A stretch of DNA of 64,000 nucleotides from Cupriavidus pampae. Its GTDB lineage: Bacteria > Pseudomonadota > Gammaproteobacteria > Burkholderiales > Burkholderiaceae. Below, one piece after another: positions 28,614 through 36,860 of this stretch (position 1 is the stretch's first letter; each line of letters starts with the position of its first letter). Where the stretch lies: NCBI RefSeq assembly GCF_914271485.1, contig NZ_CAJZAG010000015.1, forward strand, positions 62,001 to 126,000, read 5' to 3'. The position numbers were made by a program, and so were the translations under genes. The notes under the pieces were generated by a model. It was not told the DNA's origin and ran no database searches. It was given only the letters and a program-made list of their open reading frames with translations.

Positions 28614-28745
28614 AGGAGAAAAGGAATGTCCACCACCCTCTAACGAGGGTGAAAGGCGTTGACAGGAATTTGCGCGGCCACAGAACTGTCGTGGCAAGTA
28701 CGCTGGAAGGACGGAGAGCCAGGCGCCGCGCCTGGATCGGCGGCC
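28614..28745 (-). promoter_or_regulatory. Conserved structured leader of the leftmost element gene
   Basis: On the minus strand this region holds a perfect CCAGGCGC/GCGCCTGG palindrome (28720-28736), a CCAC...GTGG stem around ACTGTC, and a perfect CACCCTC-TAAC-GAGGGTG hairpin (28634-28651) close to the start codon. The last two are also kept, with substitutions, in the remnant copy at 1.6-1.87 kb. No clear Shine-Dalgarno sequence follows, so access to the start may be controlled by structure. Confidence 0.55.
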
Positions 28746-28763
28746 GATGGTAGAAGTGAGCTG

Positions 28764-28799
28764 GAAAAAAATGCCCGCTTCCCTTTCGGCAAGCGGGCA
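28764..28799 (-). terminator. Intrinsic terminator after the SbcC-like gene
   Basis: Stem TGCCCGCTT / AAGCGGGCA with a ten-base loop, followed on the minus strand by seven T residues, 24 bp after the stop codon at 28823. Confidence 0.88.
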
Positions 28800-28822
28800 C
28801 GGTTGATAACGCCGCTGGCGGT

Positions 28823-31147
28823 CTACGACTGCGCCAGCGCTATAACATCGATCACGGCATCGGCCTCGTCGACCAGATCGGGCGTCTGAGAGATGAAGAA
28901 CTCCCGTTCGTATCCGCCCAGCCGCAACACTTCGCGCTTCATCTTCATGAAGGCACGCTTGCGCTCCGGATCCAGCGGACCGTCAGCCTCGTCAGTGAAC
29001 AGCGTCCGGAAAGGCTGCTGCGCGTCCTGGCCCCGGTAGAGGGCAATTCCGCGCGTCAGACACTCGTTGATCCAAACCTTCTGGCCTCCTGACATCACAG
29101 CGAAGTCCTTCATGCTGTCGTTGTCGGCATCGATCACGTTGATAGCGAAGCCTTCACGCTTATCACCATTGGCAAGCTCCGTCTGCGTGTGGATCGCAGT
29201 GGTGAACCGCGGTCCGTAGCAAGCCAGCAGCAGGTCATTGACGATCTGCGTGATGGCCGGGCCCGCATCATCGATGGACAACGCGATCACGCCATCGTTG
29301 CCCAGCCCCTTCGCAAGAAGCTTCCATCGCGCGATCTCGTCGGACAGTGCTTCGGCCTTGGCCTCTGCCGCCGGCAAGCCGGCGAGCTCGGTGTCCAGGC
29401 GCTCGCGCTCGACTACAAGGGTGCTCTCCTGCCGGATCAGTGCTTCGATCCGGCCCGCGATCGCCGCGACAGCCTCCCGGCTCGCTGCAATCTGGCGGTC
29501 CATCTGGGCCAGCTTGCCTGTCACGTCTTCGGTGGCCAGCGTGGCCAGTTCCCGACGTACCGCTTCGAGTTGCGCGTGCACATCCGCAATATCCCGCTTG
29601 TGGCGGTCAATACGGGCCGAGTCCTCTTCAGCCAGTGCAGCGAGATCCCGTTCAGCCTGCGTCAACGCTTCACGCGCGGTATCCAGCAGTGGCTTCCTGG
29701 CGGCCAAAGCCGTCAGTCGCTGCAACGACTGCTGGTCGCGCGAGAGTCCGGACTGCAACGCGGCAAGGTCATTGCGCGCGCCGGTGAGCTCGGCAAGTTC
29801 TGACTGCATCGACGCGATTTGTGCCTGCTTCTCGCGGTAGCTCGAGCGGAGCGCTTCAACGGCAATCATCTGCTGACCAAGGCCTGTTTGGGCCGTGCGA
29901 GCCTGAGCAAGCAACGGGCAGGTGGCGTGCATCGGGTCAGCGCGACATGGCACGGTCTCGATCACGTCAGCCTGCAGCTTCAGAGACTTATGCAACTGCG
30001 ATGCGGACGCACCGCGCTGCTCCAGTCCCTTGAGCTCCGAACTCAGCGCGGCGTGCTGCACGTTCACCGCATCGAGCTTCGCAACGATAGCCTGCTGGCT
30101 CACGGCTTCTGCCTGTTTCTGGCCGATGACCATTTGCATGGCATCCCGCTCGCCGGCAGCAGCCTCAACTGCGGCCGCCTCCGCCAATACCGCGCGGTGG
30201 CTTGCTACCTGACGGTCGATATCACGGCGACGCGCCGTAGTCCGTCCGACTGCCGTCGTCTCATCGCTGGCAAGCAATGCCGCGCGCTGGTCCAATTCAA
30301 CTTTGCGCTGGCCCAGTTCACGCAATCGCGCCTCGACACCGGCATTAGCTTCCCGCTTCGCGGCAAGTGTGGCGCGCTCCTGCAGCAGCTTGGCGCCGGC
30401 GGCAACTTCCTCGACACTCGCCGCATGCTCAATATCTAGGCAATCACCCAACTGCCAGATCTCGCGGGCAACAACGACCTTGCGATCGCGTTTGCCCGTA
30501 AGCGCCAGCACATCGCGCTGCACCGTATCCAGCGAGCGACCGAGCACCTTTGCAACCTCACCTGCTTTCGCGGACAGGTCACGCAGATGCTCGATCCCCA
30601 GCAATTCGGCGAGCAGCTTCTTGATCTCGCCAGCCTGATAGCTCGCAAGCGGGCGCCGGTTCTGCGCAGAAAACACGCTGGTGAAGAACGCTTCGGGCGA
30701 TCCAAGGACCGCCTCGAGACAATAGTTGTAGGTATCCGCCTTGCCGTCCGACAGCGTGCCATCGGCCAGTTGAACGGGCGACCACCCGCCAGCGGTGCTC
30801 TTCTCGAACAGGTAGTACTCGGCCTTGCGGCTCTTGCCAGGGTTGCGGAAAGCAAAAGCAGAGCGATAGGTCTTGCCGCCGTGCTCCCATTCCAGATCCT
30901 TCTCAGCGCGCGGAGCGCAGAGATGGTCCCAGTAGGAGAACGCGTCGGCGGACATCTTGCTCGCGTGACTCGGCATGATCGGATACGGATGCAGGTTGTC
31001 CATGATCGTGGTCTTGCCCGCCCCGTTGGGGCCGACAAGAGCGATCAGGCCACGCGGCAGCGTCGTCAAATCGACCGTAACGCTCTCCCGATGCATACCA
31101 TCCCGGATGCCGTGAAACCCGGCCAACGTCAACTTCAGTGGGCGCAT
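28823..31147 (-). CDS. SbcC/Rad50-like ATPase of the accessory block
   Basis: A 774-residue SMC-type protein. Walker A GPNGAGKTT is near residue 39, a Q-loop region follows (FSAQNRRPLASY), the long middle is coiled coil with a cysteine pair near the apex (CRADPMHATC), a signature-like MSGGQK lies near residue 690 and Walker B LFTDEAD near 716. This is the architecture of SbcC/Rad50 nuclease partners that process DNA ends and hairpins; the apex pair could be a zinc hook, although it is not the canonical CxxC. The ATG at 31147 follows GGAGGTG and overlaps the upstream gene's end by 13 bp, so translation is probably coupled. The SbcD-like partner is encoded upstream, at 31.8-33.3 kb. Confidence 0.9.
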   Translation of the reverse strand: MRPLKLTLAGFHGIRDGMHRESVTVDLTTLPRGLIALVGPNGAGKTTIMDNLHPYPIMPSHASKMSADAFSYWDHLCAPRAEKDLEWEHGGKTYRSAFAFRNPGKSRKAEYYLFEKSTAGGWSPVQLADGTLSDGKADTYNYCLEAVLGSPEAFFTSVFSAQNRRPLASYQAGEIKKLLAELLGIEHLRDLSAKAGEVAKVLGRSLDTVQRDVLALTGKRDRKVVVAREIWQLGDCLDIEHAASVEEVAAGAKLLQERATLAAKREANAGVEARLRELGQRKVELDQRAALLASDETTAVGRTTARRRDIDRQVASHRAVLAEAAAVEAAAGERDAMQMVIGQKQAEAVSQQAIVAKLDAVNVQHAALSSELKGLEQRGASASQLHKSLKLQADVIETVPCRADPMHATCPLLAQARTAQTGLGQQMIAVEALRSSYREKQAQIASMQSELAELTGARNDLAALQSGLSRDQQSLQRLTALAARKPLLDTAREALTQAERDLAALAEEDSARIDRHKRDIADVHAQLEAVRRELATLATEDVTGKLAQMDRQIAASREAVAAIAGRIEALIRQESTLVVERERLDTELAGLPAAEAKAEALSDEIARWKLLAKGLGNDGVIALSIDDAGPAITQIVNDLLLACYGPRFTTAIHTQTELANGDKREGFAINVIDADNDSMKDFAVMSGGQKVWINECLTRGIALYRGQDAQQPFRTLFTDEADGPLDPERKRAFMKMKREVLRLGGYEREFFISQTPDLVDEADAVIDVIALAQS

Positions 31148-31650
31148 TCGGACACCTCCGTACCAGTGAACGAGTGCATGTACTCCGAAGGCACCTCCAT
31201 CACGTTCTCGTCGAACGTGGGCATCTCTGAGGCGACTGGGGCATCGCGCTCGGGCTTGCCCACAATAGCGCGCTCCAGAGAGCGACGCGCTGCGGCAAAC
31301 TGCGCGGCGGCCATCTTCATCACGGCACTCCATTCCTCCAGGCCCGTGAGGGCACGGAGTTCCAGCTGGCTCCACTGGGAAGCCAGGCCGTTAATGAACG
31401 ACCAGATCAGGTCCTGCAGCTCCTTGGACGGCGCCACGGCGAAATAGGTGCTTCCACCCGCCTCGCCGAGCGCCATCACCAGCATGTGATCGCGCTTGGC
31501 GATCACGGCACCGCGACCGGCGCCGAACGGCTCATACATCATGCACTGCGTGAAGCCATGCTCCACAGACAGGCGTTTGGCCATGGCCGAGCGATTGATA
31601 AACGTCTCCTCAACGAAGAGCCAGTCCGGACCGGCGTGATAGAGGATCAA
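31135..31650 (-). CDS. Unknown element protein, 171 residues (TTG start)
   Basis: A soluble protein of unknown family encoded between the SbcD-like and SbcC-like genes. It opens with ILYHAGPDWLFVEETFINRS, has a strand-rich front half (DHMLVMALGEAGGSTYF) and a helical back half (MKMAAAQFAAARRSLERAI), then an acidic tail. The start is TTG, with AGGAG eight bases before it and an inverted repeat overlapping that site. Its end overlaps the SbcC-like gene by 13 bp. The position suggests an accessory factor of the nuclease or a partner at DNA ends; this is inference from context only. Confidence 0.75.
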   Translation of the reverse strand: MILYHAGPDWLFVEETFINRSAMAKRLSVEHGFTQCMMYEPFGAGRGAVIAKRDHMLVMALGEAGGSTYFAVAPSKELQDLIWSFINGLASQWSQLELRALTGLEEWSAVMKMAAAQFAAARRSLERAIVGKPERDAPVASEMPTFDENVMEVPSEYMHSFTGTEVSECAH

Positions 31651-31653
31651 GTT

Positions 31654-31705
31654 GCACTCCTGAGAAATGACAGAGTGCGCCCCGGACGGGTGGCACCCGT
31701 CTGGG
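31654..31705 (-). promoter_or_regulatory. Leader hairpins; Shine-Dalgarno buried in an inverted repeat
   Basis: GCACTC (31654-31659) and GAGTGC (31673-31678) are perfectly complementary and the GGAG ribosome-binding site (CTCC at 31657-31660 on the plus strand) lies inside the first arm. Further upstream is a 12-bp hairpin, CCCGGACGGGTG/CACCCGTCTGGG, with one G-T pair. The gene starts with TTG, so initiation is weak and a structural switch would matter. Confidence 0.7.
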
Positions 31706-31731
31706 TAAGAGAAGGAAAGGGATGCTGTGGG

Positions 31732-31750
31732 GTCGATGCGCCTGCGGCGC
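31732..31750 (-). promoter_or_regulatory. Dispersed leader element, copy 1
   Basis: GTCGAT followed by GCGCC-TGC-GGCGC on the plus strand; on the minus strand a 5-bp hairpin followed by ATCGAC. Here the stem is GCGCC/GGCGC instead of the usual GCGTC/GACGC, a compensated change. No clear second hairpin follows in this copy. It precedes the leader of the TTG-start gene at 31650. Confidence 0.7.
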
Positions 31751-31832
31751 GGGTAAAGCCAGATAAACCAGATTTCGACAGCCTCGCAGGCTGTCGGAAC
31801 ATGGCTTTCATGTTCGAGTGGTTGGCGTATCG

Positions 31833-33266
31833 CTACGCAAAAAGGTCATCGGTCAGCCAATCGGCCGCTAGCACTGCGCTGTCCGTTGCCGGGATCGCAA
31901 GATCCTCTGGACCGTCATCGTCCAGCTTCATGTCGGTCAGCGTCGCCATGACGGGCGTCGTGGTCTGGATCGATACAGCAACGTCGGAGGCTTCGATCTC
32001 CTTCCGCACTGATTGCGCTGACAAGCCGGCAAGCACCTGATCGACGATCGACTGCGCATCGAGCGTCATGAGCATCGACAGGCTGTCCATCAGCGGATCT
32101 GCCTCCACACCCGTCAACTCACACCAGCGGCCGAGCTTCTCGGGCAATGTGGCGGCCCGGCTGATGCCTTCTGCCCGGCTCCGAACGGCTGGTAGCACGC
32201 GCGCCTCGAGCTTGACCTCGGCACTGGCACTGAACAGCGCCTGAATGGCGTCCCGATCGACCAACTGGCGATGCTCTTCGTTGACCGTCCAGCGCACGCG
32301 AACGAACCTGTCGGCAGCGTCGGCAGCGACCCCCGCGAGCTTCGCCATGTCGGGGGGGCCGTCGAAGTCCACGCATACCGTCTCGCGCGCCGGCGTCCGC
32401 ACCTGTGTCGCCGTGGTCTGCCCGACACTGATCTGCCATTGCAGATAGCCTTTCGCGCCGATCTCGCCGTAGTGGAAGCGACCAATCGAGCCCGGATACG
32501 CCACCACCCTGCACTCACGCTCCCATTGCTGGGCACGATGAATGTGGCCGAGCATGAACGCATCGCACTCAGCATCGAACAGTGCACCGATTGTGAACTC
32601 GTGATCGAAGCCTGCCATGGGAACGCCGTGCTCGGTCTGGCAGCCGTTGACAGTGCCATGCGAGACGCCGATCGTTCGCACGCCCTGTGCGCGCCATTGA
32701 CGATTCACGGCGCCGGCGGCAGCAAGATAGTTAGCCAGGTGGTCGCCCACCGCCGTGGCGGCACTGGCGATACCTGCCGCCGCCGCGAGGACTGCCTTGT
32801 TGACGGTTGGCACACAGGTGAATACGACCTCCGGCATGCCATGCTGCGCATGAAGGGCATCGATCTCCGCAGGCGCAAAGACCGGACCGTCAGACGGCAC
32901 AAATTGCCCCGCGCAGAGCGCAACCTGATGGATGCGATCGGCGACGTACACCGGGTGGCGCGAACCGATCAGCCGGAACAGATCCAGCGTGCCGGGCGGC
33001 TCATGGCTGAAGGTGCCCTGCAGCATGAGCACTGGCATGTAAGCCGTCAGTTGGTGGATACGGCGGGCCAGCGCCGACAGTGCAGGCGTGTGGGCATCGA
33101 GCCGATGATCGGTCGAGTCGCCAGACACCACACCGACGTGACAACCGGACGCGATAGCGTTCTCAAGGGCAAATCCAAAACAACGGTCGGCCTCGACCAG
33201 ATTGCCGGGTGAATAGTGCAGATCCGAGAAATGGCCCACGAGCAGGCTCTCGCCTTCTTTGAGCAT
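31833..33266 (-). CDS. SbcD/Mre11-like metallophosphoesterase
   Basis: A 477-residue calcineurin-like phosphoesterase, the expected nuclease partner of the SbcC-like ATPase. Metal-binding motifs are in order: HFSDLHYSPG near residue 14, GVVSGDSTDHR near 47, LMLQGTFSHE (normally GNHD/E; here threonine-phenylalanine replace the asparagine) near 84, GVSHG, and AFMLGHIHRAQQW near 238. The C-terminal 200 residues are a capping domain without a clear match. The ATG at 33266 is preceded by TTGGAGGTACATC; a longer frame to 33323 runs into a terminator palindrome. The replaced asparagine is a possible sign of altered chemistry. Confidence 0.88.
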   Translation of the reverse strand: MLKEGESLLVGHFSDLHYSPGNLVEADRCFGFALENAIASGCHVGVVSGDSTDHRLDAHTPALSALARRIHQLTAYMPVLMLQGTFSHEPPGTLDLFRLIGSRHPVYVADRIHQVALCAGQFVPSDGPVFAPAEIDALHAQHGMPEVVFTCVPTVNKAVLAAAAGIASAATAVGDHLANYLAAAGAVNRQWRAQGVRTIGVSHGTVNGCQTEHGVPMAGFDHEFTIGALFDAECDAFMLGHIHRAQQWERECRVVAYPGSIGRFHYGEIGAKGYLQWQISVGQTTATQVRTPARETVCVDFDGPPDMAKLAGVAADAADRFVRVRWTVNEEHRQLVDRDAIQALFSASAEVKLEARVLPAVRSRAEGISRAATLPEKLGRWCELTGVEADPLMDSLSMLMTLDAQSIVDQVLAGLSAQSVRKEIEASDVAVSIQTTTPVMATLTDMKLDDDGPEDLAIPATDSAVLAADWLTDDLFA

Positions 33267-33310
33267 GATGTACCTCCAAGGAAATGTGCCAGCATTGCGG
33301 CAGGAAATGA

Positions 33311-33335
33311 AAAGGGAAGCCACGTGGCTTCCCCC
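33311..33335 (-). terminator. Perfect palindromic terminator-like hairpin
   Basis: GGGAAGCCAC/GTGGCTTCCC is a perfect 20-bp palindrome followed on the minus strand by TTTTC. It lies between the stop of the Gp3-like gene (33362) and the start of the SbcD-like gene. Confidence 0.65.
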
Positions 33336-33361
33336 GAAATGCCGGCACGAAGCGGGCGGAC

Positions 33362-34636
33362 TTACATTGAGACGTCTGCCGCGATCACGGCGATCTGTTG
33401 GTGAAACGCGAGCGGGTCGGCCAGTGCGGTGCGCATCTCCTCGAGCAGCTTGCGAACGTCGTGGTCGCGCTTGGACCAGCCGCTGCCAAACGCGACCGCA
33501 GCGTAGACACGCAGCTGATTCCGACCTTCCTCGGCGGCGAGGCCGAGACGGGCCACGAGATCCTCGAACTGGCTCTCGATATCGTCACCGTCGGAGGTGT
33601 CCGCGAGCGGTCGCTCTGGCGACCCTTCAATGACGCGTTCAGGCTGGACCGTATCGGCATCGGGGGCCACAGGTCCCTCAAGTACCGCAACAGCCTGCGT
33701 AGCGAGCTCGAGCGCTGGGGCGGCCCGATCGGACCCATCGAGCAGCGCACCGATATCGATCTCCGCATCCAGCATGATGAGCCACTGCATCTGGCGCAGC
33801 GGCTTGCCGCTCTCATCTATCCGACTGATCTCGACCTCCTGCTTCGACATCCAGAACTTGACGCCCACCAGCTTGCCGCGTGCCATCCACACGGTCTGCA
33901 TGGCGGCGTGCGCCTTCTGCAAAACGTAAATCGAGGTCGTGGGCATCTCGATGAGGCCAAGGCCCGGGGCGTGCGGCACGGCAAAGTAGAAGCTGGCGGA
34001 GAGGTTGCAACCACCGCCCTGATACTGGGGGCAGTGCTGCGGGTCGCAAAGGCCGTCGGGTATGTCGTCGTCCTGGCGCAGGATCACTGTGCGGCCGCCC
34101 CACAGTCGTTTAGCACGTGTGGCACGTGCATCGCGCTCGGGTGGCGCATACATCTTGCAGTAGCGCCGGCCATCGCTGCCGTACTCGGAGAAGTACTGCC
34201 TCCCGCTCTGGGTCCATGCGACGAGCTGGTTAGGCATATTGCTCAGCCAGTCGTCAAACGCGAAGATCACCGGAAAACGCCACAAGCGGAATCCGTGGCC
34301 GTCGCCACGGTCTTCGCCATAGCGCTGAACAATGTCTTCGGCGACTGCCGCATTCGCAAAGTCCGAACCGCGGCACGTGAACCACGGAACGTTCTTGGGA
34401 ACCAGCGCAGTCCTGATGCCAGTGGCGCGCTGAATCTCGGTCCCGATTTGCTCGAACGACTTGCCCTGCGCGAGCAGCGCGTCGTGGAGGGCTACGGCTT
34501 TAGGACTCTCGCGCGCGGCCTTGGTCAGCACCTTGATGCCAGGACGGATCTTGCCAATGATGGGCGGCCGCATGGGCCGCTCTTCTAGGAGGCTTCGGCG
34601 TTCGCCGGGCTCGCTGTAGGTGATGGGTGCATGCAT
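33362..34636 (-). CDS. Gp3-like / recombination directionality factor-type protein
   Basis: A 424-residue soluble protein of the group often annotated as Gp3-like recombination directionality factor or as hydrolase/metal-binding protein of PRTRC elements. Recognisable parts are VPWFTCRGSDFANAAVAEDI, FPVIFAFDDWLSNMPNQLVAW, a cysteine cluster (CDPQHCPQYQGGGC) that may bind zinc, and a long FWMSKQEVEISRIDESGKPL strand region followed by an acidic linker. If it is a directionality factor it would bias a site-specific recombinase toward excision, but no integrase is in this window. The ATG at 34636 follows GAAAGGAAAAGGAACGT and overlaps the upstream gene by 52 bp. Confidence 0.65.
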   Translation of the reverse strand: MHAPITYSEPGERRSLLEERPMRPPIIGKIRPGIKVLTKAARESPKAVALHDALLAQGKSFEQIGTEIQRATGIRTALVPKNVPWFTCRGSDFANAAVAEDIVQRYGEDRGDGHGFRLWRFPVIFAFDDWLSNMPNQLVAWTQSGRQYFSEYGSDGRRYCKMYAPPERDARATRAKRLWGGRTVILRQDDDIPDGLCDPQHCPQYQGGGCNLSASFYFAVPHAPGLGLIEMPTTSIYVLQKAHAAMQTVWMARGKLVGVKFWMSKQEVEISRIDESGKPLRQMQWLIMLDAEIDIGALLDGSDRAAPALELATQAVAVLEGPVAPDADTVQPERVIEGSPERPLADTSDGDDIESQFEDLVARLGLAAEEGRNQLRVYAAVAFGSGWSKRDHDVRKLLEEMRTALADPLAFHQQIAVIAADVSM

Positions 34637-34893
34637 ACGTTCCTTTTCCTTTCCACTAGGAATTGAACGACGCTCGCGCGGATGGACGCAGCATGCTCCC
34701 GAAGGCGCAGGGCTGTGTCGGCCCCGCGCTGGGTCGTTACGCGATTGAGGAAGTCCGCTTGCGCGGCTTCCGAGAGACAGGCGACATGAGACGCCTCACA
34801 AAGTGTTCGCCAGGCTTGCGGCATGTCCTTGTATTGCGGACGGCGCAGGTCCAGCGTTGCCGCGATCGCGGCGGTAATCTCGTTCTGGTGCAT
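34585..34893 (-). CDS. Hypothetical protein, 102 residues
   Basis: A helical protein of unknown family, starting MHQNEITAAIAATLDLRRPQ and containing QAWRTLCEASHVACLSEAAQ. The ATG at 34893 is chosen because GAGGAG lies seven bases upstream; an ATG at 34899 overlaps that site. The 3' end overlaps the Gp3-like gene by 52 bp in another frame, so the two are co-transcribed. Confidence 0.65.
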   Translation of the reverse strand: MHQNEITAAIAATLDLRRPQYKDMPQAWRTLCEASHVACLSEAAQADFLNRVTTQRGADTALRLREHAASIRASVVQFLVERKRNVCMHPSPTASPANAEAS

Positions 34894-34942
34894 GAGCATC
34901 TCCTCAGGAAGGGAAGATCGAGGTCTCTCACCAGACAGAAAC

Positions 34943-34978
34943 AAAAAAAGCCCGCTCCGGATTGCGCCGGCAGCGAGC
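34943..34978 (-). terminator. Terminator inside the leader of the gene at 34893 (possible attenuator)
   Basis: GCTCGCT...CCGG/CCGG...AGCGGGC followed on the minus strand by seven T residues. It lies 50 bp before a start codon rather than after a stop, so it could either end the upstream transcript or attenuate the downstream one. Confidence 0.7.
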
Positions 34979-35001
34979 TTGTCGATTCAGATACCAGCAA
35001 C

Positions 35002-35026
35002 GCCACGCCCCTTCCGGGGGCGTGGC
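35002..35026 (-). promoter_or_regulatory. GC-rich leader hairpin
   Basis: Perfect 10-bp inverted repeat GCCACGCCCC/GGGGCGTGGC with a five-base loop, placed like the GC-rich hairpins in the other leaders of this block. Confidence 0.65.
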
Positions 35027-35058
35027 ATTGTGGGAGCGGCGCACTGATGCGCGCTGCT

Positions 35059-35235
35059 CTATGTTGAGGACGTAAAGTCGCCCTCGTGCAGCACGGTCAC
35101 GCTGCACAACAACCCTTTTCGCGAACCCACAGGTTCGGCCGCAGGTTCACGGATCGGCTCGACGTCTGCCGTTCTGCCTAGGAGGGGCCTTTGAGAGAGA
35201 TCCACATGGTCCCAGGCTCGAACAGTGTCCCGCAT
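35059..35235 (-). CDS. Possible small protein, 58 residues
   Basis: A short minus frame starting MRDTVRAWDHVDLSQRP and ending in LLCSVTVLHEGDFTSST. GAGTGC lies in front of the ATG. It is supported mainly by position: a leader element (35380-35415) and a perfect AAGTGTT/AACACTT hairpin (35286-35306) precede it in the same order as in the other units of the block. No family is recognised, and an opposing plus frame overlaps it. Confidence 0.35.
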   Translation of the reverse strand: MRDTVRAWDHVDLSQRPLLGRTADVEPIREPAAEPVGSRKGLLCSVTVLHEGDFTSST

Positions 35236-35379
35236 GCACTCACGAAGAGGCACAGCGAAGACGCGTATTACGAGCTGATGAGGGGAAGTGTTCGGCGAAA
35301 ACACTTAGCACAAGGAATATCCACACTGGTAGCCAACCAGTCGGTGCGTGCGCAGATGCACGACTTGATGCAGAGAATG

Positions 35380-35415
35380 GACTCGCAAGGAGTCAGGTCG
35401 ATGCGTCAGTGACGC
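35380..35415 (-). promoter_or_regulatory. Dispersed leader element, copy 2
   Basis: Minus-strand order: hairpin GCGTC-ACT-GACGC, then ATCGA, then a second hairpin GACTC/GAGTC with loop CTTGC. It lies 75-100 bp upstream of a further 7-bp hairpin and the small frame starting at 35235. Confidence 0.75.
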
Positions 35416-35556
35416 GGGGTATGGAAAGGATTGTGGCAGATTCTCGCCGGAGAAAAAGTCAGAAAGCTCAGCAATTTCGTATAGCTTTCACCGCCCGATG
35501 GTGAGCTTTTGTGTCGGACAATTTCCTGCGAGAGAGTTCTACATACGTACGGAAAA

Positions 35557-36189
35557 ATGGCCGAATCATGTGATCCCCACTTTCGGGGGACGGAGCCTGA
35601 CGTTCAGTCGCAGTCGCCTGAACCTTACAGCAGCCTCCAGGAAAGCAGCATCTCCCTGCAAACCCCTTCTCCAGACAGCGGGCCCAAGCCGATCCGGCGA
35701 CTGCTCAGCCAGGACCGTGTGTCCAGAATCGTTCCGCACACGGACAGCGGCACGGTGCTCACCTACTGTTCCGACTTCGTGCGCAATTTCCTGCGCAGCG
35801 ACTACAACTTCATCGCGTCCAAGATGAGCGTCGCGACAAAGGGCAAGACCCTCGCGCTGGACAATCGCTTTCGCGACGCCAATACGTGGATGGACGAGAA
35901 GCTTGCGTGGTCCCGTAGCTTCCGGCGCCGCAGCATGAGTCTGCGCTACGACAAGCGCGAGGTTGTCGTCACCAACTCCCTGGCCGGCCGGCTGATCCGC
36001 CTGCTGAACCAGCACGATCAATTGTTCGCGAACGTCCTTGGCGCCTACATGGCCGGCAACATCGATGCCGCGCAGAAGGACGATGCGCTTCTCGGGGCGG
36101 GTCGCCACATCCGCGCGATTCACCGCCTCTGCATCCCCGACAACGACCGATTCTCCCGCGACGGCAAGCTGCTCGAAGTGAACCGCTGA
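35557..36189 (+). CDS. ICE-type regulatory/structural protein (PFL_4669/DUF1845-like)
   Basis: A 210-residue soluble protein, first gene of a rightward trio inside the otherwise leftward block. The disordered Ser/Pro-rich first 55 residues are followed by a helical domain (FRDANTWMDEKLAWSRSF, LIRLLNQHDQLFANVLGAYM, IRAIHRLCIP) like the PFL_4669/DUF1845 group found in integrative conjugative elements. Some members act as regulators of element genes; the role here is not known. The start is uncertain, as the region has only a weak GGA before the ATG at 35557, and an earlier ATG at 35509 is possible. Confidence 0.6.
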   Translation: MAESCDPHFRGTEPDVQSQSPEPYSSLQESSISLQTPSPDSGPKPIRRLLSQDRVSRIVPHTDSGTVLTYCSDFVRNFLRSDYNFIASKMSVATKGKTLALDNRFRDANTWMDEKLAWSRSFRRRSMSLRYDKREVVVTNSLAGRLIRLLNQHDQLFANVLGAYMAGNIDAAQKDDALLGAGRHIRAIHRLCIPDNDRFSRDGKLLEVNR

Positions 36190-36212
36190 TCCTTCTCATT
36201 CAGAGGACTTTG

Positions 36213-36857
36213 ATGGATATCCAAGAAATCGCTCGCCTGCACGCGCGATACGCCGAGCCACCGCTTACGATCGACATGCCCAGCCGCGGCCATGGCACGC
36301 CGATGCTCGAGCAACCGCAGGAAGCTGCGGCTAGCACGAACACAACAACGATGTGGGGTCGGCTTCCCGAATGGCAGCGCTTGGTCGTCGTCATGCTTCT
36401 GGTTACAGCGGTCGCATTCCCCATTGGCAGGTGGGCCGCGTCTGGTGGCAAGCGTGACGCACAAACGGCGGTGACCAAGGGCCCAGCCGGGGAAGGTACA
36501 TCGGGTACTCCTACCGAGGGCGGGAGCCCCCAAGCCGAGGAATGGCCCCCGAAAGCATCTGTGACTATCCCCGAGCGCGATGCCATCGAACCTCAGCGCG
36601 CCGCGGTCCCCGCGCAACAGATTGCCGGTGTCGCAAGCACAGCGCCTGCACCACCTGTCGCGCAGACGCCAGCTTCCAGCGCCGACGCGGCCGCCCCCAG
36701 GGTAAAGGCTCCGACAAAGACTCCCACTGTGTCCCCCCAAGCGCCCACAAGAACAACGCCAACATCCAATTTCCAGACCCACGCCACGCCAACGCAGCAG
36801 ACACCGCAGGCGCCACACGCAAGCGAGCAGCGTCGTAACGAGATAAAGCTTTTCTGA
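36213..36857 (+). CDS. Single-pass membrane protein with disordered Pro/Ala/Thr-rich tail
   Basis: A 214-residue protein. A soluble N-terminus (residues 1-50, starting MDIQEIARLHARY) is followed by one membrane segment (LVVVMLLVTAVAFPIG) and a long low-complexity tail of proline, alanine, threonine and glutamine. That topology (cytoplasmic head, one helix, periplasmic disordered tail) resembles the N-terminal half of VirB10/TrbI-like or TonB-like proteins but without the globular C-domain. AGAGGA lies six bases before the ATG. The gene ends three bases before the bactofilin gene. Confidence 0.7.
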   Translation: MDIQEIARLHARYAEPPLTIDMPSRGHGTPMLEQPQEAAASTNTTTMWGRLPEWQRLVVVMLLVTAVAFPIGRWAASGGKRDAQTAVTKGPAGEGTSGTPTEGGSPQAEEWPPKASVTIPERDAIEPQRAAVPAQQIAGVASTAPAPPVAQTPASSADAAAPRVKAPTKTPTVSPQAPTRTTPTSNFQTHATPTQQTPQAPHASEQRRNEIKLF

Positions 36858-36860
36858 ACC

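Noticed and set aside
35191..35412. 73-codon plus frame
   Set aside because: It contains the dispersed leader element and its second hairpin; starts with TTG and overlaps a minus leader.
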